From contig DEBC01000107.1 of assembly GCA_002348365.1 (NCBI GenBank), positions 12,026-76,025 on the forward strand: a stretch of DNA of 64,000 nt, given 5' to 3'. The position numbers and the translations under genes are program-made. Shown one piece after another: positions 54,049 to 62,041 of the stretch. This DNA is from Alphaproteobacteria bacterium UBA2966 (GTDB lineage Bacteria; Pseudomonadota; Alphaproteobacteria; UBA2966). The notes under the pieces are model-generated. The model was not told the DNA's origin. It saw only the letters and a program-made list of their open reading frames with translations, and ran no database searches. The first letter of the stretch is position 1. Each line of letters opens with the position of its first letter.

Positions 54049-54510
54049 TCACACACCCTCCGCTTCGGTCGCCACCTCGCGCGCCAGCGCGATCACCTCA
54101 TGGTAGGCCGTGTCCACCTTGTCGACGATCTCCTGGGTAACAGGCTCGCCATCGCGAACACAGGGATCGCGCCATTCCTCAATGACGTCCATCAAATCGG
54201 CAATCTTCTGAACCTTCTCGGGAATGGGCTTCTCGATCTTCGGCCGACCGACGTGGAGCACATCACCCATCGGCTTGAATGCGGCGACGAAGGAGTCCGG
54301 TTGATCTCCCTCCACCATGTAGACACCGGGCTGCTGGGGATACCAGGAACCATCCTCGGTGATACCGGTGGCATGAAGGGCCGCGTTCACGGCATTCGTG
54401 CCGGCGTTCATCGTGGTCCAGAACCAGATCTCGAAATCCTCGAACTGGTCGAGGCGATTGCGCAGCGCGTCGAATCGCTCGATCTTCTCGAAGTGTGATG
54501 CAATTTTCAC
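54049..54510 (-). CDS. Small helical protein of the aconitase X operon (copy A)
   Basis: A 153-residue protein starting at ATG 54510 (MKIASHFEKIERFDALRNRL). It is helix-rich and has one cysteine (DPCVRDGE). The segments ALHATGITEDGSWYPQQPGVYM and VIEEWRDPCVRDGEPVTQEIVDKVDTAYHEVIALAREV are shared in pattern with the next protein. It lies 74 bases after the aconitase X small subunit. No function is known to me; the operon position and pairing suggest a subunit or regulator of the AcnX enzyme. Confidence 0.75.
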   Translation of the reverse strand: MKIASHFEKIERFDALRNRLDQFEDFEIWFWTTMNAGTNAVNAALHATGITEDGSWYPQQPGVYMVEGDQPDSFVAAFKPMGDVLHVGRPKIEKPIPEKVQKIADLMDVIEEWRDPCVRDGEPVTQEIVDKVDTAYHEVIALAREVATEAEGV

Positions 54511-54584
54511 GGTGCCGTCCTCCCCGAATGGTCGTTGTTGGTCAGAACTTTAGAAATGCGGCCTCGGACGGTCAACGCGTCGTC

Positions 54585-54995
54585 TCAGCCGTGAACCGCA
54601 ACGGTACCGGTCTCGGGATCGACCGTGACCTGTTCGCCGGTCTGTATCGCGCCAGTGATGTCCACGTCGAAACGATCGATCAGAGAAACGTCTCCAAACG
54701 CCGCACCTTGGGCCATGATCGGATTGGCAAAATTGAGCAGCAGCGCGAGGGGCACCATTTCGCGTGCCGCCATCTCACGCAGCATCCAGGCTGTGGCCAC
54801 GCCGCCCTTGGCGATGTTGAGAACCAGCACCTTGCCCACGTAATTCTGGCCGACCAGCTTGTGAGTTGGGCGGGAGAATACACCGTCCACCCGATTGAGA
54901 TCGTAGCGGGCGCTGAAGTTGTCACTGGCCACCAGGGCCTCGCCCGTGACCTTGGGGCCAATGCCAACGTGTCCCTTGATTATCCGGTCAGCCAT
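54585..54995 (-). CDS. Aconitase X swivel domain protein (small subunit, DUF126)
   Basis: A 136-residue protein. The N-terminus GHVGIGPKVTGEALV, the RYDLNRVDGVFSRPTHKLVGQNYVGKVLVL core and NPIMAQGAAFGDVSLIDRF match the AcnX small subunit. The segment that in the canonical type carries a GSSS-like catalytic serine loop reads AKGGVATA (residues 62-69), without serine. ATG 54995 overlaps the large subunit's TGA by one base. It pairs with the next gene upstream to form the two-subunit AcnX dehydratase; related enzymes dehydrate cis-3-hydroxyproline or mevalonate 5-phosphate. Confidence 0.88.
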   Translation of the reverse strand: MADRIIKGHVGIGPKVTGEALVASDNFSARYDLNRVDGVFSRPTHKLVGQNYVGKVLVLNIAKGGVATAWMLREMAAREMVPLALLLNFANPIMAQGAAFGDVSLIDRFDVDITGAIQTGEQVTVDPETGTVAVHG

Positions 54996-56242
54996 CAGAC
55001 GATCCTCCCGGCAACAGCCGAATCGATACAGTGCTCCGTGGTGCCGAGGACCGGTTCATAACCGTATCCGCCCAGGATGTTCACGATCTTGGCCGAATTG
55101 CTCATCAGGCGGCGCCAGCCATTGGCCTCGCCGATTTCACGCGCGTGCATCTGATAGAAGCAGACACCCTCCAGCACGACGGCGCCCGACGCCTCAATCA
55201 TCTCCGTGATGCCCATACGATCACAGGCCGCCTTGATCTCGGGCGAAGTGGCGGCAAGCACGGTCACATCCGCATGAACGTTGCGGTCGCGCAGCAGCAG
55301 ACCGACCTGCTGCATCTCGACCAGCGACAACTGCGGCGCAGCGAAGACGACCACATCCAGCTTGTCATCGTCCGGCTGATAGCTCCTGTAAAGGTCATCG
55401 ATATCAGCCTGCGATATCGGAGTCGCGGCAGGCGGCGGGCCATCGAACACGGATGCCAGGTCCGGCGCCTCTGGCGTCACGCCCACCATATGAAAAAGAG
55501 GCGTCGAGCCGAAACTCGCCATTGCCGCGCCAAACTGCTTGAGCTCATCCGAGTTCGGTGAACCGTCAACGCCGGTGATGACAGGTACCTCCCAATAGGA
55601 GCCTTGCGCCCGGCCGATGATGGCACCGGCAGCTCCCCAGTCCGACAACGATTCCGGCCGGCACTGCAGCTCCCAGAGGTTTGTGCCGCGACGGCGCTCG
55701 TCGAGATGGAAGCCATACCGGGGCACACGGCCCGTCAAGGCTGCCGCCAGCGCCGAAGGACCACCTTGGAAATTCGTGCGCCCCCCCATCACGCTGTTGG
55801 CGTAAATCGACGAACCTGTATCGCCATAGGCCAGGTGCTCGCCCAATACAGGTGGCAGAATGGTCTGATAATTGATGCAGGTCTGGGTGATCAGGATTCC
55901 CAGGTCCAGAAACGCATTCGTGAGTCGCCGCTCCAAGGCGATGAATTCCTCAGGATGATTGATGCGCTCGGCCTTGGCGAAGTCACAGCCAAGGGGATCC
56001 GTCACCGTGGGCACGCGAACCCGGCGCTCTTCCTCCGGGTAGGTGCCGAGCATCTCAAGATATTCGATGCCCGCTTCGCCGGTGGACTCCGTGTCGGCCA
56101 TCAGGTGGACCTGACTGACCTCCACCAGGTCTTCCGCATCGAAGAAATTACCGACTTTCTGGATATGCTCCATAGAGAGCCGCCGTGGCTCGCCAAACTC
56201 TCCGGCGAGCATCGCCTGCTCTTCTTCGTTCAACTTGACCAT
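54995..56242 (-). CDS. Aconitase X catalytic domain protein (large subunit)
   Basis: A 415-residue protein matching DUF521/AcnX. It has NEEEQAMLAGEFGEPRR at the start, QTCINYQTILPPVLGEHLAYG, IYANSVMGGRTNFQGGPSALAAALTGR and the end NSAKIVNILGGYGYEPVLGTTEHC. The three iron-sulfur ligands appear conserved as C122, C361 and C405. The stretch AYGDTGSSIYANS differs from the usual AW-ESSAV form. First gene of the five-gene minus-strand operon (AcnX large, AcnX small, two small helical proteins, YihU-like dehydrogenase). It is divergent from the lactonase-like gene by about 130 bases. Confidence 0.9.
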   Translation of the reverse strand: MVKLNEEEQAMLAGEFGEPRRLSMEHIQKVGNFFDAEDLVEVSQVHLMADTESTGEAGIEYLEMLGTYPEEERRVRVPTVTDPLGCDFAKAERINHPEEFIALERRLTNAFLDLGILITQTCINYQTILPPVLGEHLAYGDTGSSIYANSVMGGRTNFQGGPSALAAALTGRVPRYGFHLDERRRGTNLWELQCRPESLSDWGAAGAIIGRAQGSYWEVPVITGVDGSPNSDELKQFGAAMASFGSTPLFHMVGVTPEAPDLASVFDGPPPAATPISQADIDDLYRSYQPDDDKLDVVVFAAPQLSLVEMQQVGLLLRDRNVHADVTVLAATSPEIKAACDRMGITEMIEASGAVVLEGVCFYQMHAREIGEANGWRRLMSNSAKIVNILGGYGYEPVLGTTEHCIDSAVAGRIV

Positions 56243-56376
56243 GTATTCCCTCCCTGAGCAGACCGAAGCCTGGCGCCGGCTCGCTTTTCCATCGGTCCGC
56301 TGCTCTTATAATGGGTGTTACTCGCACCCGGCAACGCGCCGCGGCCATTTCACTACTGTTCGCCAAGGATGATGCC

Positions 56377-57183
56377 ATGAGCCCCACTGAGACCTATGAG
56401 GTATACGCGATCCGGTACGGGACTTTCGCAGAGCGCGAACGGCGGCAAAACTTCATTACACCACCCGATCCGCACGAGGGCGGCATGCCCATCGACTATT
56501 TCGTCTGGGCCATCGTCAATGATGATCGCGCGATCGTGGTCGACACCGGATTCGATGCCGCAGAAGGGGAACAGCGCAACCGGGCGATCGAGCGGCTGCC
56601 ACGCGAAGGCCTCGAGATGATCGGTATCGACTCGCTCAAGGTCGAGGACGTGATCATCACCCACCTTCACTACGACCACGCCGGCACACTCAGCGATTTT
56701 CCGGCCGCCAGATTCCACATTCAGGACAGCGAAGTCTCGTTCGCCACCGGCAGGCACATGTGTCAGCCAACCTTCGGCCACTCGTATACCTGTGATCATG
56801 TCGTGGGACTGGTACGCAAGGTGTTCGACGGCCGGGTTGCGTTCCACGACGGCGACGGACAGGTGGCGCCGGGAATTACCGTGCATCACGTCGGCGGCCA
56901 CACCATGGGTCTGCAATACGTCCGCGTGATGACCAAGCGGGGGCCCCTGGTTCTCGCCTCGGATGCCGCTCATTTTTACGAGAACATGGAAGCCAGCGCG
57001 CCATTTCCCATCGTCTACAACGTCGCCGACATGCTCGACGGTCACCGAAGAATGTATGACATGGCGGCAAGCACCGACCACGTCATTCCCGGGCACGACC
57101 CTCTCGTCATGAAGTATTACCCAGCGCCCAAGTCGAACCTCGAAGGCGTGGTCGTTCGACTGGACGTCGATCCCCAGACCTGA
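56377..57183 (+). CDS. MBL-fold hydrolase, N-acyl homoserine lactonase-like
   Basis: A 268-residue metallo-beta-lactamase fold protein. It starts at ATG 56377. The metal motif HLHYDHAGTL, the later HHVGGHTMGLQYV and LASDAAHFYEN, and the final histidine in HVIPGHDPLVM form the binuclear zinc centre. The layout (VDTGFDAAEGEQRNRA and the PDPHEGGMPIDYFVW N-terminus) matches AiiA-like lactonases. Activity on acyl-homoserine lactones is possible but related enzymes act on other lactones or esters. Immediately downstream lies the interrupted gene at 57185. Confidence 0.85.
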   Translation: MSPTETYEVYAIRYGTFAERERRQNFITPPDPHEGGMPIDYFVWAIVNDDRAIVVDTGFDAAEGEQRNRAIERLPREGLEMIGIDSLKVEDVIITHLHYDHAGTLSDFPAARFHIQDSEVSFATGRHMCQPTFGHSYTCDHVVGLVRKVFDGRVAFHDGDGQVAPGITVHHVGGHTMGLQYVRVMTKRGPLVLASDAAHFYENMEASAPFPIVYNVADMLDGHRRMYDMAASTDHVIPGHDPLVMKYYPAPKSNLEGVVVRLDVDPQT

Positions 57184-57184
57184 C

Positions 57185-57709
57185 GTGTCACAGCTCCACC
57201 AGTTCGGGTTCGAGTATGACGCGGAGGAGGACAGGCTTCTCCTCAAGGTCAAGACGACGGATCACTCTGAGATCCTCGTGTGGCTAACCCAGCGCTTCAT
57301 CAAGACGATGATGTAGCCTCATCTGCAGCGGCTCATGGAGCTTGAGCCCCAAGTTCGTCGGCAAAGCAATCCCGTCACGCCGAAGTCCATCATCTCTTTC
57401 CAGCGAGAGACCGCCATCGCCAAGACGGATTTTTCCAAGCCATTTGAGAAGAAGGTCACGGCCCGTCCCGCCGGCGACGATCCCCAGCTCGCCAAGCGAC
57501 TTAAAGTGAAGACCTCGAAAAGAGGTCTCCATGTCATCACCTTCACGACGAAGGAAGGCAAGGACATCTCGATTTCGCTCAACAACTAGCACCTGCACTC
57601 GTTCTGCCATCTCTTGGCGAAGACCGTAGAGAAGGCGAAGTGGGTTCTCGAACTGGAGATCGATAACAAGGCACAGACACACTACGAGGCCCCTGAACAG
57701 CTGATGTAG
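57185..57709 (+). pseudogene. Uncharacterised protein gene with two in-frame amber codons
   Basis: A single reading frame runs from GTG 57185 to TAG 57707-57709 (174 codons plus stop) but is interrupted by TAG at 57314-57316 (after IKTMM) and TAG at 57587-57589 (after LNN). The pieces read continuously: EYDAEEDRLLLKVKTTD...LVWLTQRFIK, PHLQRLMELEP...TPKSIISFQRETAIAKTDFSKPF, then HLHSFCHLLAKTVEKAKWVLE. This order is familiar from a conserved proteobacterial protein with W at the first stop and Q at the second (TGG to TAG, CAG to TAG). Nonsense decay is the simplest explanation; amber readthrough cannot be excluded. No function is known. Confidence 0.75.
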
Positions 57710-57827
57710 CTTGGGATTTTGGTTGTCGAACCGGCCCGTTGAAGTGACCGCGTCCGCCGTGTAGGTTCGCGCGTCCCGGTACGCCGGTCAGCATACATAA
57801 ACACCCCAGACGCGAGAGGGAGGAGAC

Positions 57828-58727
57828 ATGAGCAAGATCGAACAAGTCGGCTTTATCGGCCTTGGCCTGATGGGCACATCCATGTCCAACAACCTGCTGA
57901 AAGCGGGATTCAAGGTGAAAGGCTACGACCCTCTTCCCGGCGCCGGCGATGGTATCAAGCCCAATGGTGGCGAGGTCGTTCCGACACCGGGTGAGACCGG
58001 CGACGGCTCACAGCTCGTCATCGTCATGGTCCCCGACGTTCCTGAGGTGGATGCGGTGTTGAACGGCGACGACGGCTTGCTGAAGAGCCCGGGAGAGGGA
58101 CGGGTGGTCATGGTGATGTGCACCATCGATCCCGGTGCCGTCCTCAAGTTCGCCGAGCAGGCCCGAGCCGCGGGCTGGGGCTATGTCGATTCGCCGGTAG
58201 GCCGGACCGCTGACGATGCCCGCGAGGGCACATCCATGTTCATGGTTGCCGGCTCGGTTGAGGACAAGGCGACCGTCATGCCGGCGCTGGAGGCCATGGG
58301 CACCGAGATCATCGATTGCGGTGATGTCGGCCACGGCATGACCTGTAAGGTCGTCAACAATTTCATGTCGACGGTGGGCGCGGTGATGGTGGCCGAGGCG
58401 TTGCGGCTTGCCGAATCAGGTGGTGTCGGTCCCGACAAGGCCTTGGAGGTCATCAACGGCACCATCGCGGGCAACGGCCACTCGAAGGTTCACTTCCCCA
58501 ACAAGGCGTTGGCGGGGAACCTCAATCCCGGATTCGCGGTCAAGCATGCACGCAAGGACGTGAACATCGCCCGCACGGTCATGGAGCGCGAAGGGTTCCC
58601 CTGCTACACCGCCAAAGCGGCCTTGGAGGCCTACGACGCGGCGCTCGAACGCGGCCACGGCGACAACGACTGGAGCGACCTCTACAACGTTGTCAACGAC
58701 ATCTGGGCGGAAAACCGCAAGGGCTGA
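57828..58727 (+). CDS. NAD(P)-dependent dehydrogenase with full YihU-type substrate motif
   Basis: A 299-residue beta-hydroxyacid dehydrogenase starting at ATG 57828 with AGGAGA upstream. Rossmann GFIGLGLMGTSM; substrate motif DSPVGRTADDAREG with Arg126; catalytic Lys174 in GMTCKVVNNFMS with Asn177 and Ser181. The Arg, Lys+3 Asn and Lys+7 Ser arrangement is the one I recall for sulfonate recognition by sulfolactaldehyde reductase YihU. It may act on sulfolactaldehyde or a related anionic aldehyde. It has its own space, 100 bases after the interrupted gene, and is convergent with an aminotransferase. Confidence 0.87.
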   Translation: MSKIEQVGFIGLGLMGTSMSNNLLKAGFKVKGYDPLPGAGDGIKPNGGEVVPTPGETGDGSQLVIVMVPDVPEVDAVLNGDDGLLKSPGEGRVVMVMCTIDPGAVLKFAEQARAAGWGYVDSPVGRTADDAREGTSMFMVAGSVEDKATVMPALEAMGTEIIDCGDVGHGMTCKVVNNFMSTVGAVMVAEALRLAESGGVGPDKALEVINGTIAGNGHSKVHFPNKALAGNLNPGFAVKHARKDVNIARTVMEREGFPCYTAKAALEAYDAALERGHGDNDWSDLYNVVNDIWAENRKG

Positions 58728-58762
58728 TTTACAGGCCTCCCTTCCATCAGGAGGGGAAACTG

Positions 58763-59869
58763 TCAGGTCAGGCGCTTGAGCGCCCGCGGCAGGGCGTCAC
58801 AGAATCGGCGCACATCCTCGTCCGGGACCGTCGTCGTGACCCGCACGAAGTTGGGTCCGTAGATTTCCGACGTGTAGTTGCCCGATCGAATGACGAATCC
58901 CTCGTCGAGCACGGCACGGACGACGGCTTCTGAGTCGTGGCCTGTCCCGGTGACGTCGATGGCCACGAAGTTTGCTGCCGGCGGCCAGGAGATGATGTCG
59001 AGTGAATCGATTTCATCGACGCAGGCCTTGATCGCTTCCTGGTTTCGGCGGTTCATCTCGAGCACGCGAGGCTTCCAGTTGGGCTTGGTCTGATATGCGG
59101 CAATGGCGCCCTGTTGGGCCACCCAGTTGCCTCCCAACCGATCCACTTGATGCTCGCGAATACGCGCCATGAGCGCGGGATGGGCAATCGACGCGCCCAC
59201 GCGAAGACCGGCAAAGCCGCAGATCTTGGACAAGCTGATGTTCATGACCGCGCGCTCCGAGTATCGGGGTGCGGGAAAATTTCCGCCCGCGGCAAAGTCG
59301 CGGTACGTCGCGTCGTGAAGCAACCAGGCATCATTCAGCTGGGCGATTTCGCACAGGGCCTTGATCTCTTCCTCGTCGTAACATGACCCGAGCGGATTGA
59401 GAGGGTCGATGACCGTGATCAGCTTGGTACGTGGGGTGACGTGATCGCGCACGATCTCGGGAACGAGTTTCCAGCCGGCGTTGGGCGAGTAAACAGAGAT
59501 CGAGATGACCTCGGACCCGAGGGTCCGGGCGAAATTGGGAATGTGCGGCCACCCCGGGTCGGAAACGATGGTCTGGTCACCGGGTCCGAGAATCGCTGCC
59601 ATCGCCTGGTAGATGGCCTCGGTCGCACCTTGAGTCACCATGACCTCAGTGCCGGAAACCTCGACGTCCGCCGCCACAAGCGCCGCGAGTTCATCGAATC
59701 CGTAGGGGGGCGTGTAGTTCCGGTAGGCATCGGACTCGATCGCCTGAATCATCGCCTCGTGGATGGCCGGGTCGAGCTCGAGATGGTTGCAGTTGTGGCC
59801 CATATGCACGAGACCTTCGTCCAGTGCCAGGTCCTCCCAACTCTCTCCACCAACGTTGAGGAAACTCAT
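58763..59869 (-). CDS. Class I/II PLP-dependent aminotransferase
   Basis: A 368-residue aminotransferase. The lysine is in MNISLSKICGFAGLRVG, with PGWPHIPNF and HDATYRDFA regions, the phosphate-binding TQGATEAIYQAM and the C-terminal arginine in NFVRVTTTVP. It starts at ATG 59869. It probably moves an amino group between an amino acid and a keto acid. It is the last gene of a four-gene minus-strand run (58763-63334) spaced 25-38 bases apart. Confidence 0.9.
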   Translation of the reverse strand: MSFLNVGGESWEDLALDEGLVHMGHNCNHLELDPAIHEAMIQAIESDAYRNYTPPYGFDELAALVAADVEVSGTEVMVTQGATEAIYQAMAAILGPGDQTIVSDPGWPHIPNFARTLGSEVISISVYSPNAGWKLVPEIVRDHVTPRTKLITVIDPLNPLGSCYDEEEIKALCEIAQLNDAWLLHDATYRDFAAGGNFPAPRYSERAVMNISLSKICGFAGLRVGASIAHPALMARIREHQVDRLGGNWVAQQGAIAAYQTKPNWKPRVLEMNRRNQEAIKACVDEIDSLDIISWPPAANFVAIDVTGTGHDSEAVVRAVLDEGFVIRSGNYTSEIYGPNFVRVTTTVPDEDVRRFCDALPRALKRLT

Positions 59870-59894
59870 GTGGCCCTCCTGTGGCCGTTGAACT

Positions 59895-61190
59895 CTAGGA
59901 TCCCGCCGCCATAAGACTGGCCGTCAGGATCGACGATGCCTTGGCAAAATCTTCCATCTCCATCGCCTCGCGCGGATTATGGCTTCCGTGGGCGTTGCGA
60001 ATGAACAACATGGCGGCCGGCACACCACATCCGGCGAAGACCAACGCGTCGTGGCCCGCGCCACTCGGCATCTCCAGGACCGGAATATCGAGTTCCGATG
60101 CTGAGCGAAGAAGACGTTTGCGAAGCCCCAGATCCATATCTGCCGGTGCGGTTTCCGAGCAGGGTCCAAGGTCGATTCGAACCCCGCGACGCTCTTCGAT
60201 CTCTGCAATGGTCGCGTCTAATTGCTCGCGCACCGCTGCGAGGGTTTCCGCCGAGCGGCTGCGCACGTCAATTGTAAAACGCACATCCCCCGCCACCTTG
60301 CTGGCCGCACTGTGGACATCATCCGTCGAGATCACCCCAAACGTCACCGCGAGATCCTGACCTTCTTCCTCCAGCGTGGCCCACAAGTCGTCGGTTCGCG
60401 ATACCAGCTCGGCAACTGCGGCCACGGAATCCCGCCGCAACGCCCGCGGCACGGTGCCGCAGTGGCCGTACTCTCCCGCACAACTTGCTTCGCGGCAGCG
60501 AAAGTTCCCGCGAATTCCGGAGACGATTCCCACTGGGATACCCTCGGATTCCATTGCCGGGCCCTGCTCGATGTGTATTTCGTAGTAGGCCGCGATGGCA
60601 TCGGGCCGCAGGTACGGTGTCTGTACGGTCACAGCCTCCGAGTCGAGACCGCAGTCGTGCATGTGTTCGGCAATTGTCCGGCCGCTGTCCGTCCGTCGCA
60701 CCGTCGTGAGTTCATCGGGTGCCAGGAGGCCGAGCGCCGCCCGGCTCCCAATATAGTTGGCCGAAAACCACATGCTTTCTTCCGCCCGGATCCCCATCAC
60801 GGTGATGTCCTGGTCGGGCACATGGCCGGCCTGAAACAGACTCGAAACTGCGGCCAGGCCCGCGAGCACGCCGGCGGCACCGTCGTAATTGCCCCCGCAA
60901 CGCACGGAATCGAGATGAGACCCAATGAGAATACGAGGCGCCGAGCGGTCACGACCGGCCAGGGTCATGTACAGATTGCCCGCAGGATCGACATCTGTTT
61001 CCAGTCCGGCCGCTGCGGCCGCGTCGCGAACGATCATATGCGCAGCGTTCTCTCCCGGACCGTAGGATTCACGAGTGACGCCTTCGCCGTCCTCTGTCGC
61101 GTCGCGCAGGGCATCGAACAGGGAGGCGGCGAGCGCGACGTCGGGTCGCGGAACTCGCGGTTCCTCATGATGCTGAAGGGAAGTGGCCAT
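59895..61190 (-). CDS. Zn-dependent M20 hydrolase (allantoate/N-carbamoyl-amino acid amidohydrolase type)
   Basis: A 431-residue amidohydrolase. The metal site motifs are IGSHLDSVRCGGNYDGAAG (His, Asp), RAEESMWFSANYIG (Glu-Glu) and EIHIEQGPAMESEGIPVG (His-Glu), with a late MPSGAGHDALVF. This is the AmaB/HyuC-like family that removes carbamoyl or ureido groups from amino acids. With the HyuA/HyuB genes 20 kb upstream it could complete a hydantoin route, but linkage is loose. It is 25 bases after the SDR gene and 25 before the aminotransferase. Confidence 0.88.
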   Translation of the reverse strand: MATSLQHHEEPRVPRPDVALAASLFDALRDATEDGEGVTRESYGPGENAAHMIVRDAAAAAGLETDVDPAGNLYMTLAGRDRSAPRILIGSHLDSVRCGGNYDGAAGVLAGLAAVSSLFQAGHVPDQDITVMGIRAEESMWFSANYIGSRAALGLLAPDELTTVRRTDSGRTIAEHMHDCGLDSEAVTVQTPYLRPDAIAAYYEIHIEQGPAMESEGIPVGIVSGIRGNFRCREASCAGEYGHCGTVPRALRRDSVAAVAELVSRTDDLWATLEEEGQDLAVTFGVISTDDVHSAASKVAGDVRFTIDVRSRSAETLAAVREQLDATIAEIEERRGVRIDLGPCSETAPADMDLGLRKRLLRSASELDIPVLEMPSGAGHDALVFAGCGVPAAMLFIRNAHGSHNPREAMEMEDFAKASSILTASLMAAGS

Positions 61191-61214
61191 ATCCGGTTCC
61201 GGTTTGTCTCGCCG

Positions 61215-62003
61215 TCAGACCCCCTTGGTCTGGCCACCATCGATATCGAGGGTCGTCCCGGTGATGAAATTGGCCTTGTCGGAGGCAAAGAACGCGGCGG
61301 CGGCGGCGACTTCGACGGGCTGCCCGAACCGCTTGAGCATGGTCTCCTGGGTCTGAATTCCGCGGGCCTCGTCGTAGGTGATGCCGTTCTCGCGCGCCAT
61401 TTCTTCCGCCAGGTACTGCATACGCTCGGTGTCGATCGGCCCCGGATTGATGGCATTGGCGAGGACGTTGGCCGGCGCCCCCTCCTCGGCCAGCGCCTTA
61501 TTGAAGTTGAGCAATGCTGCGTTCACGACGCCCCCGGTGAAGACATAGGCATGCGGCTGCCGGCCGTGGGTACCGATGATCGTGATGATCCGTCCCCAAC
61601 CCCGTTCCATCATTCCGGGGAGAACCGCGCGGGCACACCGGATCTGGGGCAGGAACTTGATTTCCAATGCGCCGCGCCAATCGTCATCGGACAGCTCGAC
61701 AAAGGGCTTGGTCGGGGGACCGGCAGAATTGTTGATCAGGACGTCGATGCGGCCAAACTGCTCCTCGACGGCGGCAACGAGTCGGTCAATATCGTCCTGG
61801 TGGGTGCAGTCCGCCGCGATGGCACCGGGTCTCGCCCCCGTTTCCTCCTCCAGGCGCCCTGCAGCCGCGTCCAGCGTTTCCTGGTTGCGGGCCGAAATAA
61901 CGACCGTAGAGCCCTCGGACAAGAAACCCGCCGCGATGGCGTACCCGAGCCCCCGGCTTGCGGCAGTGACGAGAACGACTTTATCGGTGAGACCGAGATC
62001 CAT
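61215..62003 (-). CDS. SDR family protein lacking the catalytic Tyr-Lys (paralogue)
   Basis: A 262-residue protein starting at ATG 62003. Cofactor loop TAASRGLGYAI, NNSAGPPTKPF, and the helix VVNAALLNFNKALAEEG. At the YxxxK site it has G157 and N161, and the serine motif is TIIGTHGRQPHAYVF, so the classic triad is missing. It is closely similar to the SDR at 49191-49976. C-terminus GTTLDIDGGQTKG is normal for the cofactor-binding fold. It is 24 bases before the amidohydrolase. Confidence 0.86.
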   Translation of the reverse strand: MDLGLTDKVVLVTAASRGLGYAIAAGFLSEGSTVVISARNQETLDAAAGRLEEETGARPGAIAADCTHQDDIDRLVAAVEEQFGRIDVLINNSAGPPTKPFVELSDDDWRGALEIKFLPQIRCARAVLPGMMERGWGRIITIIGTHGRQPHAYVFTGGVVNAALLNFNKALAEEGAPANVLANAINPGPIDTERMQYLAEEMARENGITYDEARGIQTQETMLKRFGQPVEVAAAAAFFASDKANFITGTTLDIDGGQTKGV

Positions 62004-62041
62004 ATCGACTTCCTCTTCTCTTAAGCGCCTCCCCGCAGCGC

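Noticed and set aside
60222..62024. A 600-codon plus-strand frame opposite the amidohydrolase and SDR genes
   Set aside because: It is a high-GC shadow of well-supported minus-strand genes with no recognizable domain.
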